Of a DNA stretch of 64,000 nucleotides, positions 28,713 to 37,273 are shown piece after piece. The stretch covers positions 62,001 to 126,000 of the forward strand of contig BMAG01000053.1 in NCBI GenBank assembly GCA_014132595.1, in the 5' to 3' direction. A program made the translations under genes and the position numbers. This DNA comes from Gammaproteobacteria bacterium. GTDB taxonomy: Bacteria; Pseudomonadota; Gammaproteobacteria; DSM-16500. A model generated the notes under the pieces. That model was given only the letters and a program-made list of their open reading frames with translations, had not been told where the DNA came from and did not search any database. Each line of letters opens with the position of its first letter. The first letter of the stretch is position 1.

Positions 28713-29010
28713 GCCGCCGTTATTGCGAGCAGCATTCTTTGCTGTCATTGTGAGCAACATTCTCCGCTGTCATTGCAAGCAGCATTCTTTGCTGTCATTG
28801 CGAGCAGCATTCTCTGCTGATTGCGAGCAACATTCTCTGCCGTCATTGCGAGCGAAGCGAAGCAATCCATCTTTCGAACATAGCTTAGGATCTAGAACTG
28901 TTTTTTTAAGCTTTGCTTTCGAGATGGATTGCTTCGCTTCGCTCGCAATGACGGCAGAGAATGTTGCTCGCAATGACAGCGGAGAATGCTGTTCGCAATG
29001 ACGGCGGTTA
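28713..29010. repeat. Compound palindromic repeat: short tandem units around a 30-bp inverted repeat
   Basis: The centre is a perfect 30-bp inverted repeat: arms 28842-28871 and 28923-28952, containing GCGAGCGAAGCGAAGCAATCC. To its left are about five degenerate units of roughly 26 bp built on GCGAGCARCATTCTYYGCTGTC. Two such units in reverse orientation follow on the right, so the whole 300-bp block is palindromic. Open frames across it are artefacts of the repeat. The block fills the gap between the isomerase gene and the ankyrin gene. Confidence 0.88.
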
Positions 29011-29033
29011 TTGTCTACTAAACGAAGACAAAT

Positions 29034-29065
29034 ATAAAAAATGACGTGAATTTTAAGTCACGCCA
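29034..29065 (-). terminator. Rho-independent terminator of the ankyrin gene
   Basis: On the minus strand TGGCGTGA and TCACGTCA pair (one G-U) around a 7-nt loop and are followed by T6. The stem includes the last codon and the stop of the ankyrin gene. Confidence 0.65.
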
Positions 29066-30974
29066 TTTGATATTGAGCGGGGCTGCTTGGAGTCAATGTA
29101 GGAGCGGTAGTCTGGACATAAGGAGGGGGGGCGTCCGCTGCGTTATGAACGTTTGCTGGGGTTTGATTCAATGACTCTGTTGGCAGCTCGTTGAGTTTTG
29201 CAAGAAGTGCCCTGGTTAAAGAGTTTTGTTCCTGTGATTCAAGAAAAGCCTTAAACTCTTTGAATGTTTTCAGTGTCAGCGATCCACTAGAATTAGCTAA
29301 TCGCTCCATATGATTGTAGTAGTGCTGTGAGCGATATCGCTGAAAAAAACAGCAGCTTGATTGTATCATAAATTTTGAATTGGCGGTGAACGAATAGGTA
29401 TTGCTTTTCTTTCCGCTTAGTGAAGCGATAAAACCTTCTAATTGCTCCAAAAAATCATTTTCTCTATCGAGATAATCCTTCTGGCTTACAGAACTTTTGC
29501 TTCGTTGATCAAGATAACGATAAGTATCCAGTAGATTGCAGAGCGCTTTATTGTTTATTTGGAAAGTAGTTAAAATATTCTCTAATTCACGTACTTCAAA
29601 TTTTGATGAATTTTTGTTTTTTTTAGCCAACGCTTTCAAAGCAACTTCATGTTGTTTGATAAGATAATATTTTGCGCCTGGGCAATCTTTGTCAAGCTTT
29701 TTGAAGATGTTTTTTAACGTCGATGAGTTACCATACTGGCAAATATAATGTAATGGTGTGAAACCTCTATTGTTTTGAGCGGACAATCCTTTATAAATAA
29801 TAGATGGCTGGGCATCATTAAGAAATTCAAACTGAGATACTTTGCCAGAGCGACAAAGATAATGCAGTGGATTCCATCCATTTGAAGTCACGCTGACTAA
29901 AGCGTTATCTTTTTGTTTTTCCTCATTTAATAGAGTTAAAACTTTTTGAATTAATTGTATTGTTGTATCAGGCCGATCATCCTGGTCAAACCGAAGTTTT
30001 CTGCAAGCCATATGAAGAAAATTTCTATTACCATTCGAGACAGACGATAAAAATTTTTGTGGAATGGTTAGAGGTACTTCTTTGCTTTCCTCATTCTCAT
30101 TTTTAGCTTCTTGATTTAAGCATAAATTATTTAAAATGAAGATAATACTAGCCGCTTTATTGGTAATTAAATTCTCAAGAAATTTATTTTCTGTGTTACA
30201 AATAAAATCGATTACAAGTTTATGCCCAAATGCTTTCAGTATGGCTTCTAAAATTTGAGGATTTTCATTTTTAGCAGCACAATCCAGGATAGTTTCGTTA
30301 TTATCATTAAGCAATTCCAATAATAATAATTTTTGATCATCGTTAAAAGATTGAACTTCATTTAATATCACTTGTAAACGTGCAAAAATGCCTGATCCAA
30401 TAGGAATGGATGCAGCTAAATGCAAGGGTGTATCTCCCTCTGCATTTTTGATTGAAAGAGCAAGGATTTTATTATCAGTAGTTAATTCTTGAAAAGCAGG
30501 AGCAAGAATTTCATTGGCAATTTTTCTATTAGTTGTTGCGACCAAGTCGCAAAGTGAGGTGCGACTTGTCTCACTGAGCTGATGAAAAACCGCTGCCTCA
30601 TACTTTTCTTTTGAATCTTTGAATCCATGATCCTTGAAGCTATAATTGTGAGTATTTGGCAGCACATAATAGGTTCTTAAAAAGTAATGTAATAGTGTTT
30701 CTTTTGAAGAATCATCTGAGGGGGCGAGGAATGCGTCTGAGTTTTTTACATTGGTTAGAAATTCTGTGAGATTAAATATCTTAACATTACAGTAAGCATA
30801 GTATGTTCTATAGGTCGTGTAATGCCATTTACCTTGATAATAATATGTATCGTCGTAGGGATTAGTGCCTGTATGAAAAGTTTGGTTATTCTTTACATAA
30901 GAAACGTCATTATAAGTGTTTTTAACGAAACCATAAGTTATATCTTTTAATTCTTTTAACACTCGAGCATGCAT
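29058..30974 (-). CDS. Ankyrin-repeat protein, candidate type IV effector
   Basis: A 638-aa protein without a signal peptide. Ankyrin repeats are recognisable by their TPLH/NPLH motifs: NAEGDTPLHLAA (about residue 180), NNETILDCAAKN, NRNFLHMACR, SNGWNPLHYLC and NRGFTPLHYICQYG (to about residue 415). A helical region follows, then a Pro/Thr-rich tail with PPPY. The first 100 residues are rich in Tyr and Asn and match nothing I know. Ankyrin proteins of this build are frequent Dot/Icm substrates in Legionella and Coxiella; secretion is inferred. An AAGGAGAAAA ribosome site precedes the ATG, and a PmrA-box-like repeat lies about 50 nt upstream. Confidence 0.8.
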   Translation of the reverse strand: MHARVLKELKDITYGFVKNTYNDVSYVKNNQTFHTGTNPYDDTYYYQGKWHYTTYRTYYAYCNVKIFNLTEFLTNVKNSDAFLAPSDDSSKETLLHYFLRTYYVLPNTHNYSFKDHGFKDSKEKYEAAVFHQLSETSRTSLCDLVATTNRKIANEILAPAFQELTTDNKILALSIKNAEGDTPLHLAASIPIGSGIFARLQVILNEVQSFNDDQKLLLLELLNDNNETILDCAAKNENPQILEAILKAFGHKLVIDFICNTENKFLENLITNKAASIIFILNNLCLNQEAKNENEESKEVPLTIPQKFLSSVSNGNRNFLHMACRKLRFDQDDRPDTTIQLIQKVLTLLNEEKQKDNALVSVTSNGWNPLHYLCRSGKVSQFEFLNDAQPSIIYKGLSAQNNRGFTPLHYICQYGNSSTLKNIFKKLDKDCPGAKYYLIKQHEVALKALAKKNKNSSKFEVRELENILTTFQINNKALCNLLDTYRYLDQRSKSSVSQKDYLDRENDFLEQLEGFIASLSGKKSNTYSFTANSKFMIQSSCCFFQRYRSQHYYNHMERLANSSGSLTLKTFKEFKAFLESQEQNSLTRALLAKLNELPTESLNQTPANVHNAADAPPPYVQTTAPTLTPSSPAQYQMA

Positions 30975-31026
30975 AGGTTTTCTCCTTACTTGATATCATT
31001 ACCTGCAAGAAGAGTATCAGTGTAAA

Positions 31027-31043
31027 CTTAAGAGAATCTTAAA
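31027..31043 (-). promoter_or_regulatory. PmrA-box-like direct repeat upstream of the ankyrin gene
   Basis: On the minus strand the sequence reads TTTAAG-ATTCT-CTTAAG. This fits the YTTAAK-N5-YTTAAK half-site repeat recognised by PmrA response regulators in enteric bacteria, with the same 11-bp period reported for Legionella and Coxiella effector promoters. It ends 52 nt before the start codon. The region is AT-rich, so chance cannot be excluded. Confidence 0.45.
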
Positions 31044-31164
31044 GGATTAAAAATGTATTAGCCTATTTTTTGCCCAAATTTGAAAGGTTTTTTTATATAT
31101 TGTTTTACTAATACAGTATTTAATTTTATGATGGTTCTCATTTTTGCGCATTCGAGAATTGAAC

Positions 31165-32263
31165 ATGATAGAAACCACATCTGTGCAGCTACGTATAAAA
31201 GAATTATCCAAACGCCTCGATGAAATTCGGAGGTATCTTTGACGTCGATCATAAGCGTGATCGGTTAGAAGAAGTTCAAAAAGAATTAGAAGACTCTGCC
31301 ATCTGGAATAATCCTGAGAAAGCTCAAAGTTTGGGAAAAGAGCGGGTTCAGTTAGAAACGGTGGTGAATACCATTCAACAGCTCGAAAATAATCTCAAGG
31401 ATGCGGGTGAGTTATTTGACATGGCCGTGCAGGAAAATGACCGTGAAACGGCGGATTCTGTGGTGGCAGAACTTGATAATGCGACTAAATCCATTGAAAA
31501 ACTAGAATTTCAGCGCATGTTTTCCGGTGAAATGGATGAGTGTGCGGCCTATATGGATATTCAATCAGGTTCTGGCGGTACGGAGGCACAAGATTGGGCC
31601 AATATGTTGTTGCGGATGTATTTGCGTTGGGGTGAAAGTCACGGCTTTCAAACAGAGATGATTGAAGTTTCTGCGGGAGAAGTCGCGGGGATTAAAAGTG
31701 CGACGATCAAGTTCACGGGGCCTTATGCATACGGCTGGTTAAGAACCGAAACTGGCGTCCATCGATTGGTTAGAAAATCACCATTTGATTCGGGGAATCG
31801 ACGGCATACTTCATTTGCTTCTGTTTTTGTCTCACCCGAGGTCGATGAAAGTATTGATATCGATATTAATCCTGCGGATTTACGTATTGATACGTATCGT
31901 GCGAGCGGCGCGGGTGGTCAGCATGTCAATCGTACAGACTCGGCTATTCGTATAACCCATCTTCCGACGAATATCGTCGTTCAATGCCAAAGTGACCGTT
32001 CTCAGCATAGAAACCGTGCAACAGCCATGAATCAATTGCGCGCTAAGCTATATGAGTTAGAATTACAAAAGCGTCGTTCAAAGCAGGATGAGCTGGAAGC
32101 CAGCAAGATGGATATTGGCTGGGGTAGTCAAATACGTTCTTATGTGTTGGATACTTCAAGAGTCAAAGATTTGCGTACGGGCGTTGAAGTAATGCAGCCG
32201 CAGGCTGTATTAGACGGCGATTTGGATAAATTTATAGAAGCGAGTTTATTGAGCGGATTATGA
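31165..32263 (+). CDS. prfB: Peptide chain release factor 2, with programmed +1 frameshift
   Basis: RF2 recognises UGA and UAA stops. The gene opens with an ATG at 31165 and 25 codons ending R-R-Y-L, then an in-frame TGA at 31240. After a +1 shift the second frame runs from 31241 to the stop at 32263, giving 365 aa, the same as E. coli RF2. The protein shows the SPF anticodon-like tripeptide (RKSPFDSGN) and the GGQ catalytic motif ([12 protein letters not shown]). The shift lets RF2 regulate its own level. The start of lysS overlaps the stop by 4 bp. Confidence 0.95.
31228..31243 (+). promoter_or_regulatory. prfB programmed +1 frameshift site
   Basis: CGGAGG, an internal Shine-Dalgarno-like sequence, sits directly before TAT CTT TGA C. 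The CUU codon slips to UUU over the UGA stop, as in E. coli. When RF2 is scarce the ribosome shifts and full-length RF2 is made. Confidence 0.93.
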
Positions 32264-33771
32264 TTATGACTGAACAAGAGAATATAACAGTAGATACAAA
32301 TGAATTAATTGCACAACGGCGCTCTAAGTTAAATGAATTACGCGCGAAAGGAAATGCGTATCCTAATGATTTTGAACGGGATACATTAGCCGCTGATATC
32401 CACGCTGACTATGAAAATAAAACTGAACCTGAACTGGAGGCAGAGCCTATCCATGTCAAGGTCGCGGGTCGCATTATGACACGCCGCTTAATGGGCAAGG
32501 CGAGCTTTGTGCATTTGCAGGATATGTCTGGAAAGATTCAGCTTTATATACGGCAAGATGCAGTTACACCTGAAATATACGAGAAATTTCTAGAATGGGA
32601 TTTAGGCGATATTATTGGTGTTGAAGGCACTGTCTTTAAAACTAAAACCGGTGAGTTATCTGTTCGCGTGCAGCGATTACGATTATTAACAAAAGCGTTA
32701 CGTCCTCTACCCGATAAATATCATGGGTTGGCGGATCAGGAAATGCGGTATCGTCAACGCTATTTAGATTTATTAGTGAATGAAACAACGCGTCAAACAT
32801 TTATGATTCGTTCTAAAATCATTATTAAAATAAGAGAGTTTTTGACGAAGCGAGATTTTATTGAAGTGGAAACTCCAATGATGCAAGTCATGCCGGGAGG
32901 TGCTGCGGCGCGTCCTTTTGTGACACATCATAATGTGCTTGATATGCCATTATTTTTACGTATTGCACCAGAACTTTACTTGAAGCGTTTGGTGGTGGGC
33001 GGATTGGAGCGTGTGTTTGAAATTAATCGTAATTTTCGCAATGAAGGATTATCGACGCAGCATAATCCTGAATTTACGATGTTAGAGTTTTATCAGGCAT
33101 ATGCGAATTTTCATGATTTAATGGATTTATCGGAAGAGATGTTCCGATTTTTGGCTGAAGAGGTCTTGGGAACAACGATAGTTCGTTATCAGGATCATGA
33201 GTTTGACTTTAGTAAGCCTTTTGCGCGCTTGAATATGTTAGAGTCAATTTTGCAATATAATCCTTCGTTGAAAGAAGCGGATTTATTAACGTTGGATGCT
33301 GCAAAATCGACTGCGGAAAAATTAGATATTCCGGTTAAAGAAAATTATGGTTTAGGCAAAATTCAATTAGAAATTTTTGAAAAGACTGTAGAGCATCGGT
33401 TATTGCAGCCGACGTTTATTACGGATTATCCTGCTGAGGTTTCTCCACTTGCCAGATGTAATGATCAAAATCCGTTTGTGACGGACCGCTTTGAGTTGTT
33501 CATTGCAGGAAGGGAAATTGCGAATGGTTTTTCTGAGTTGAATGATGCCGATGATCAGGCAGAACGTTTTAGAAAACAGGTTGCTGATAAGGAAGCCGGT
33601 GATGAAGAAGCGATGCCGTATGATGAAGATTATATCACTGCCTTAGAGCATGGTTTACCACCGACCGCGGGTGAGGGGATTGGTATTGATCGTTTGGTGA
33701 TGTTGTTTACGAATTCGTCTTCCATACGAGATGTGATATTGTTTCCGCATATGAGACCGGTGAAAGAGTAA
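32260..33771 (+). CDS. lysS: Lysyl-tRNA synthetase, class II
   Basis: A 503-aa class IIb synthetase. The N-terminal OB fold ([23 protein letters not shown]) binds the anticodon. The catalytic domain has motif 2 in [20 protein letters not shown] and motif 3 in [24 protein letters not shown]. It follows prfB with an ATGA overlap, the same prfB-lysS order as in E. coli. An in-frame ATG at 32266 is an alternative start. Confidence 0.96.
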   Translation: MIMTEQENITVDTNELIAQRRSKLNELRAKGNAYPNDFERDTLAADIHADYENKTEPELEAEPIHVKVAGRIMTRRLMGKASFVHLQDMSGKIQLYIRQDAVTPEIYEKFLEWDLGDIIGVEGTVFKTKTGELSVRVQRLRLLTKALRPLPDKYHGLADQEMRYRQRYLDLLVNETTRQTFMIRSKIIIKIREFLTKRDFIEVETPMMQVMPGGAAARPFVTHHNVLDMPLFLRIAPELYLKRLVVGGLERVFEINRNFRNEGLSTQHNPEFTMLEFYQAYANFHDLMDLSEEMFRFLAEEVLGTTIVRYQDHEFDFSKPFARLNMLESILQYNPSLKEADLLTLDAAKSTAEKLDIPVKENYGLGKIQLEIFEKTVEHRLLQPTFITDYPAEVSPLARCNDQNPFVTDRFELFIAGREIANGFSELNDADDQAERFRKQVADKEAGDEEAMPYDEDYITALEHGLPPTAGEGIGIDRLVMLFTNSSSIRDVILFPHMRPVKE

Positions 33772-33794
33772 GTCTTTGATGGGCAAAGTAAACA

Positions 33795-34796
33795 ATGCAC
33801 CAATTCACCACCCAATTAACTTTATTTTTGGAAAACACAGTTGCTCCCATAAGCAATGAGCTCGATTTTCATCGAGATTTATTGCAAAAGTGCTATCAAA
33901 AATGGATTGAATTAGGTGGTTTGCGCTTATTAGTTCCTTGCGAGTATGGCGGATTGGGTTTTGAAAGGCTTGAGTGGATTGACTATACAAGCCAATTGGC
34001 TGAATATTCAGGTGCGTTGTTATTTTTGCAGGCTCAGCATCAATACGCCATTTCAAGATTAAAAAAATTATTGCCTGATACAAGTATCGCATCAACGTTA
34101 AAATCCATTGTCGAAAAGAATAAAGGTATTGGAGTTGCTTTTGCTGCCAATAAAAAAATCTTAACTATAAAAAAACATATCAATGGATTTAGTGTTTCAG
34201 GAGTTTTAAAATGGGTCACTGGATGGGATTATTTATCCGACATTCTCATTTCTTTCGATAACGATGGTGTAGATTATTACTGTTTTTTGCCTTTTAAAAC
34301 GACAGGATCGTCTCTTGTTTTATCACCCCTCCTTGAACCCATTGTATTCAGCGCCGCTAATACTGTTATGATTACTTTAAAAGATTATTTCATTTCTTCA
34401 AATGATATTATAACGTCACATCTTTTTCAGCCGAAGACACCTTCTGAACATCCAGGTATCTATAGTTTTTTAGGCGCCTCAAAAGCATTATTAAAAATAG
34501 CTGCAACTGGAAAATATCAGCATAATGCTTACGTTAAAAGTAGTCTGAAACAGCTATTAGAAGAATGGGAGACCTATCGTAATAAAGTCATGCAATCAAC
34601 GGAAAATCCTTTTCGACTGAAAGCGACCGGTTTAAAATTTGCAGAAAAATGTTTATCGTTCGCGAAACTTGTTTGCGGCAGTCAAGGTTTATTATCTACT
34701 CACCCGCTGACGAGACTCAATCGTGAAATTTGGCAATATTCAATCGGCGGTTATTCGGAAGATCAGTTGGAAGCTTATTTAGATTTTTTTAAATAA
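33795..34796 (+). CDS. Acyl-CoA dehydrogenase-like protein, divergent and short
   Basis: A 333-aa protein with the fold order of acyl-CoA dehydrogenases. It has an N-terminal helical domain with LRLLVPCEYGGLGFERLEW (cf. the usual P-x-x-x-GG-x-G), a middle strand region around VSGVLKWVTGWDYLSD (cf. G-x-K-x-x-x-T-N), and a C-terminal helical bundle ending CGSQGLLSTHPLTRLNRE (cf. the FAD-contacting GG-x-G-x-x-x-x-x-P-x-x-R-x-x-R). It is about 50 aa shorter than the family norm. The catalytic Glu cannot be assigned. It lies 23 bp after lysS and 200 bp before the peptide-modification cluster, and could belong to either. Function unknown; a flavin dehydrogenase acting on a carrier-bound acyl or amino acid is possible. 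Confidence 0.65.
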   Translation: MHQFTTQLTLFLENTVAPISNELDFHRDLLQKCYQKWIELGGLRLLVPCEYGGLGFERLEWIDYTSQLAEYSGALLFLQAQHQYAISRLKKLLPDTSIASTLKSIVEKNKGIGVAFAANKKILTIKKHINGFSVSGVLKWVTGWDYLSDILISFDNDGVDYYCFLPFKTTGSSLVLSPLLEPIVFSAANTVMITLKDYFISSNDIITSHLFQPKTPSEHPGIYSFLGASKALLKIAATGKYQHNAYVKSSLKQLLEEWETYRNKVMQSTENPFRLKATGLKFAEKCLSFAKLVCGSQGLLSTHPLTRLNREIWQYSIGGYSEDQLEAYLDFFK

Positions 34797-34804
34797 AAAG
34801 CTTG

Positions 34805-34821
34805 CTTAACTTTTTCTTAAG
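34805..34821 (+). promoter_or_regulatory. PmrA-box-like direct repeat upstream of the azole-peptide cluster
   Basis: CTTAAC-TTTTT-CTTAAG has the 11-bp period of PmrA boxes (YTTAAK-N5-YTTAAK), with one mismatch in the first half. It begins 9 bp after the stop of the preceding gene. A possible promoter overlaps it: TTGCTT at 34802 and TTTAAT at 34825, 17 bp apart. The precursor ATG is about 175 nt further on. Confidence 0.45.
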
Positions 34822-34996
34822 TGATTTAATGCATTGGCTTGGTTAGCTAAACAATGAATCAGGTCATGAAATATTAGTTTTTTCCTCTTGTCATATCCAT
34901 TCTAAATAACAAAATATACCTTCATAAACATTTTGTTTGTCCTTTGATTTATTTCAATCAATGTCATTTTAACAATTCAAATATCAAGGAATATAC

Positions 34997-35149
34997 ATGA
35001 AATTATACAGTACAAAAATTGTTGATCATCGTAGTCTAATGTTGGCGTATTTACCGCCGCGAGACACAATGCGGTTATCCATGGTGCTGCCTGGCGTAGG
35101 CTGTAGCTTGGGTTGTTGTTGTTCTTCTTGCGGTACAGTATCCCAATAA
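34997..35149 (+). CDS. Linear azol(in)e-containing peptide precursor (SagA-like)
   Basis: A 50-codon gene with an AAGGA ribosome site 6 nt before the ATG. The peptide begins MKLYSTKIVD, continues with a mostly uncharged leader (residues 11-35) reaching VLPGV, and ends in the core GCSLGCCCSSCGTVSQ. Five Cys, four Ser and one Thr in the last 15 residues are the residue types that YcaO cyclodehydratases turn into thiazol(in)es and (methyl)oxazol(in)es. Streptolysin S precursor SagA, as I remember it, begins MLKFTSNILA and its core begins PGGCCCCCTTCC. The Y-x-x-x-I here lines up with the F-x-x-x-I leader motif bound by the cyclodehydratase. It is followed at once by genes for all the modifying enzymes. 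The leader cleavage site is unknown, perhaps near V30-G35. Confidence 0.87.
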   Translation: MKLYSTKIVDHRSLMLAYLPPRDTMRLSMVLPGVGCSLGCCCSSCGTVSQ

Positions 35150-35195
35150 GTTTTAACTCGACTATACCTTTGTCATACAACATACATTAATTTAT

Positions 35196-35260
35196 GGATC
35201 TGCCTAATCTATTAGTGCTTATTTCTTCGCATGGTCAAAATGATATGTTAGAGCAGATCC
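35196..35260 (+). terminator. Long hairpin between precursor and enzyme genes (possible attenuator)
   Basis: GGATCTGCCTAA (35196-35207) pairs with TTAG-A-GCAGATCC (35248-35260): 12 base pairs with a single bulged A, around a loop of about 40 nt. It lies between the precursor and the dehydrogenase gene. The sequence after it is only weakly T-rich, so full termination is doubtful. Partial termination or RNA processing would yield more precursor mRNA than enzyme mRNA. Confidence 0.5.
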
Positions 35261-35299
35261 TCTTATTGATATCTAAACAAATATACAGGGAGTCAATCA

Positions 35300-36217
35300 A
35301 TGTCTGATTCACCAATAAGACAAGAAATACTAAACGCATCCAGTTATTTAAATAGTTATAGCCCTTTCATTCCTTGGTCTTCTTCAATTGGATTAAAGCC
35401 GAATTTAATAAAATATGGAGAACGAAATAGACGATCCTCATTGGCAGAAGATTATTTGATAAATTCCTATTACATGCGAGGAGATACGGAGAAAGAAATA
35501 TCAATAGAGTATTTTAATAATGATGCAAGTAGGGTTACGCAATCACTTAATAACCAGCGGGATTATACAGATTTGCCGATCATTGGTTTGCCAGACAGCA
35601 TAGCATTAGATCTGAGTTTAGGTGAATCTATTCTGAAAAGACGAAGTATCAGTCAATTTACAGGGGATGTCGTTAACTTGAGTTATTTAGCAACCATTGC
35701 ACGTTGTGGACGAGGAACATCTAATATAGTCATGACACAATCGCAGAAAGGTGAAAAAATTAACCTTGATTTTAGTACAGTGAGCAGCGCGGGTCATCTC
35801 TATCCTGTTGATATTTATTTTTTGGCAGTCAACATAAAAGAATTAAAGCAGGGGATCTATCACTACAGTGAGCGTAAAGATGCGCTAATAAAAACAGGCA
35901 ATCAAAAAAATATGCTGGAATTATTAAATGCTTTTATGGCTTCTCAAAATCGAGTGATCTATTCGCGCTGTAATTACATTTGCCTTTTTGTGGCGCATCC
36001 ATGGAAATCAATGAGTAAATACGGAGAGAGAGGATTACGATTTGTTCTGCAAGAAATAGGATCTATCTCGCAAAATATTCATTTAGCGAATGTTTCATTG
36101 GGATTAGGAAGCGTTGATTGGGGTAGCTACTATGAAAATGAAGTGAATCAAATCATGGGATTTGATGGTGTAAATCAATCGGTTCTGCATATCATATTGG
36201 CAGGTATTGCAAATTAA
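35300..36217 (+). CDS. SagB-type FMN-dependent azoline dehydrogenase
   Basis: A 305-aa nitroreductase-fold protein. In streptolysin-type pathways the B enzyme oxidises thiazoline/oxazoline rings to thiazole/oxazole. The FMN-binding start of the nitroreductase domain is KRRSISQFTG (residues 113-122). The SAGHLYPVDIYFL segment and the late YGERGLRFVLQEIGSISQNIHL are typical of the SagB subfamily. The first 100 residues are an N-terminal extension common in this group. A GGGAG ribosome site lies 7 nt before the ATG. It is followed 15 bp later by the E1-like partner gene. Confidence 0.85.
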   Translation: MSDSPIRQEILNASSYLNSYSPFIPWSSSIGLKPNLIKYGERNRRSSLAEDYLINSYYMRGDTEKEISIEYFNNDASRVTQSLNNQRDYTDLPIIGLPDSIALDLSLGESILKRRSISQFTGDVVNLSYLATIARCGRGTSNIVMTQSQKGEKINLDFSTVSSAGHLYPVDIYFLAVNIKELKQGIYHYSERKDALIKTGNQKNMLELLNAFMASQNRVIYSRCNYICLFVAHPWKSMSKYGERGLRFVLQEIGSISQNIHLANVSLGLGSVDWGSYYENEVNQIMGFDGVNQSVLHIILAGIAN

Positions 36218-36232
36218 CTGGAGATTCAATCA

Positions 36233-37273
36233 ATGAAACAAGCAACGTTACGCATTAAACCTCATTTTTCAATTATCCCGCATTCACCTCATCAAGTTGA
36301 ATTACGAAGCGGTGTTTGGAATCCTACTTCTTTTGTTATTTACGACGAATCAAACAGTAACCAGCTTTATTCAATTCTGAAAGATATAAATGGAATGATG
36401 ACTACAAAAGAAGTGGCGAAAAAGCATCAGATTTCCCGAGAAAAAGTCGAAGGAATATTAGATCATTTGCAGCGATTGGAGGTGCTGGAAAGTGCATCAA
36501 TAGATTCTATAGATGGTTTTGAGAATGAGTTTTTGATGAATTCTTCGGAGAAATCTTCTCAATCAGATAATATTTTAATTATTGGTGAAGATATCATTTC
36601 TCATGAGATAAAGAGGATCGTCATGAATTCAAAGGATGATATTTCATTGACGACCATCGATATTAATGATCCAGAAATAAAAAAATTAAAAACAAATGCA
36701 CAATGGATGTTTGACAATTTTATGTTGCAGGAAGCGGTTGATCAATTTTCCTGGTGGAAAGATTATTTTGTAATTTTGGCGTTAACTCATAATGATCCTA
36801 TTTTAGCAATGCGGATCAATCAAATTAATTATACGTTAGGCATTCCATGGATTCATGGAGCTATAGACGGTCCCTTTATATTTGTGGGTCCTATGTTTAG
36901 TTCTAAATCGGGACCGTGTTATCACTGCTTTGAAAAGCGTGTCACGATGAATCTACATGAGTATGCTAGTTATCAGCGGTATAAAGAAATATCCATGATG
37001 ACAGACATCGATAATATTCAATCAAAAAAATGTACTCCGTCTATGCATGTTTTGTCAGCGCATCTTGCGATGGAGTCTATGAATCATCGTTTTTCTAAAA
37101 CCTGTTTTACGAAATCAAAATCACTTTCCATTTATTTGCCGACAATGGAAATTTGTTTTAATGAAGTATTGAGATTGTCAGGTTGTTTTGTATGCGGTTC
37201 TGTTTTGCATCGAGATGATCAGCAACTTTACTATGATTATCAAACGATATTGGAGAATGTGGATCATGGTTAA
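36233..37273 (+). CDS. E1-like/RRE cyclodehydratase partner (SagC-like)
   Basis: A 346-aa protein. The N-terminal 90 residues form a PqqD-like winged-helix pattern (VVYDE-type strands, then MTTKEVAKKHQISREKVEGILDHL), the RRE that binds the precursor leader. The rest resembles the E1/ThiF-like fold of TOMM C proteins. Four cysteines in two pairs, C229/C232 (GPCYHC) and C318/C321 (CFVC), make the structural zinc site. No intact ATP-binding glycine motif is seen, as expected, because ATP is used by the YcaO partner. It overlaps the YcaO gene by 8 bp, so the two subunits are translationally coupled. Confidence 0.82.
   Translation: MKQATLRIKPHFSIIPHSPHQVELRSGVWNPTSFVIYDESNSNQLYSILKDINGMMTTKEVAKKHQISREKVEGILDHLQRLEVLESASIDSIDGFENEFLMNSSEKSSQSDNILIIGEDIISHEIKRIVMNSKDDISLTTIDINDPEIKKLKTNAQWMFDNFMLQEAVDQFSWWKDYFVILALTHNDPILAMRINQINYTLGIPWIHGAIDGPFIFVGPMFSSKSGPCYHCFEKRVTMNLHEYASYQRYKEISMMTDIDNIQSKKCTPSMHVLSAHLAMESMNHRFSKTCFTKSKSLSIYLPTMEICFNEVLRLSGCFVCGSVLHRDDQQLYYDYQTILENVDHG

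Noticed and set aside
28723..29001. 92-aa open frame across the repeat block
   Set aside because: It only translates the repeat units (recurring LPSLRA-like words), has no ribosome site and matches no protein pattern.
28713..29010. Possible CRISPR array, because of several units of about 26 bp
   Set aside because: The units abut each other without unique spacers, are degenerate, and reverse orientation around a palindrome. No cas genes are near.
31220..31222. ATG as the prfB start
   Set aside because: It is just before the frameshift site. The canonical 25-codon first frame from 31165 and the total of 365 aa fit RF2 much better.
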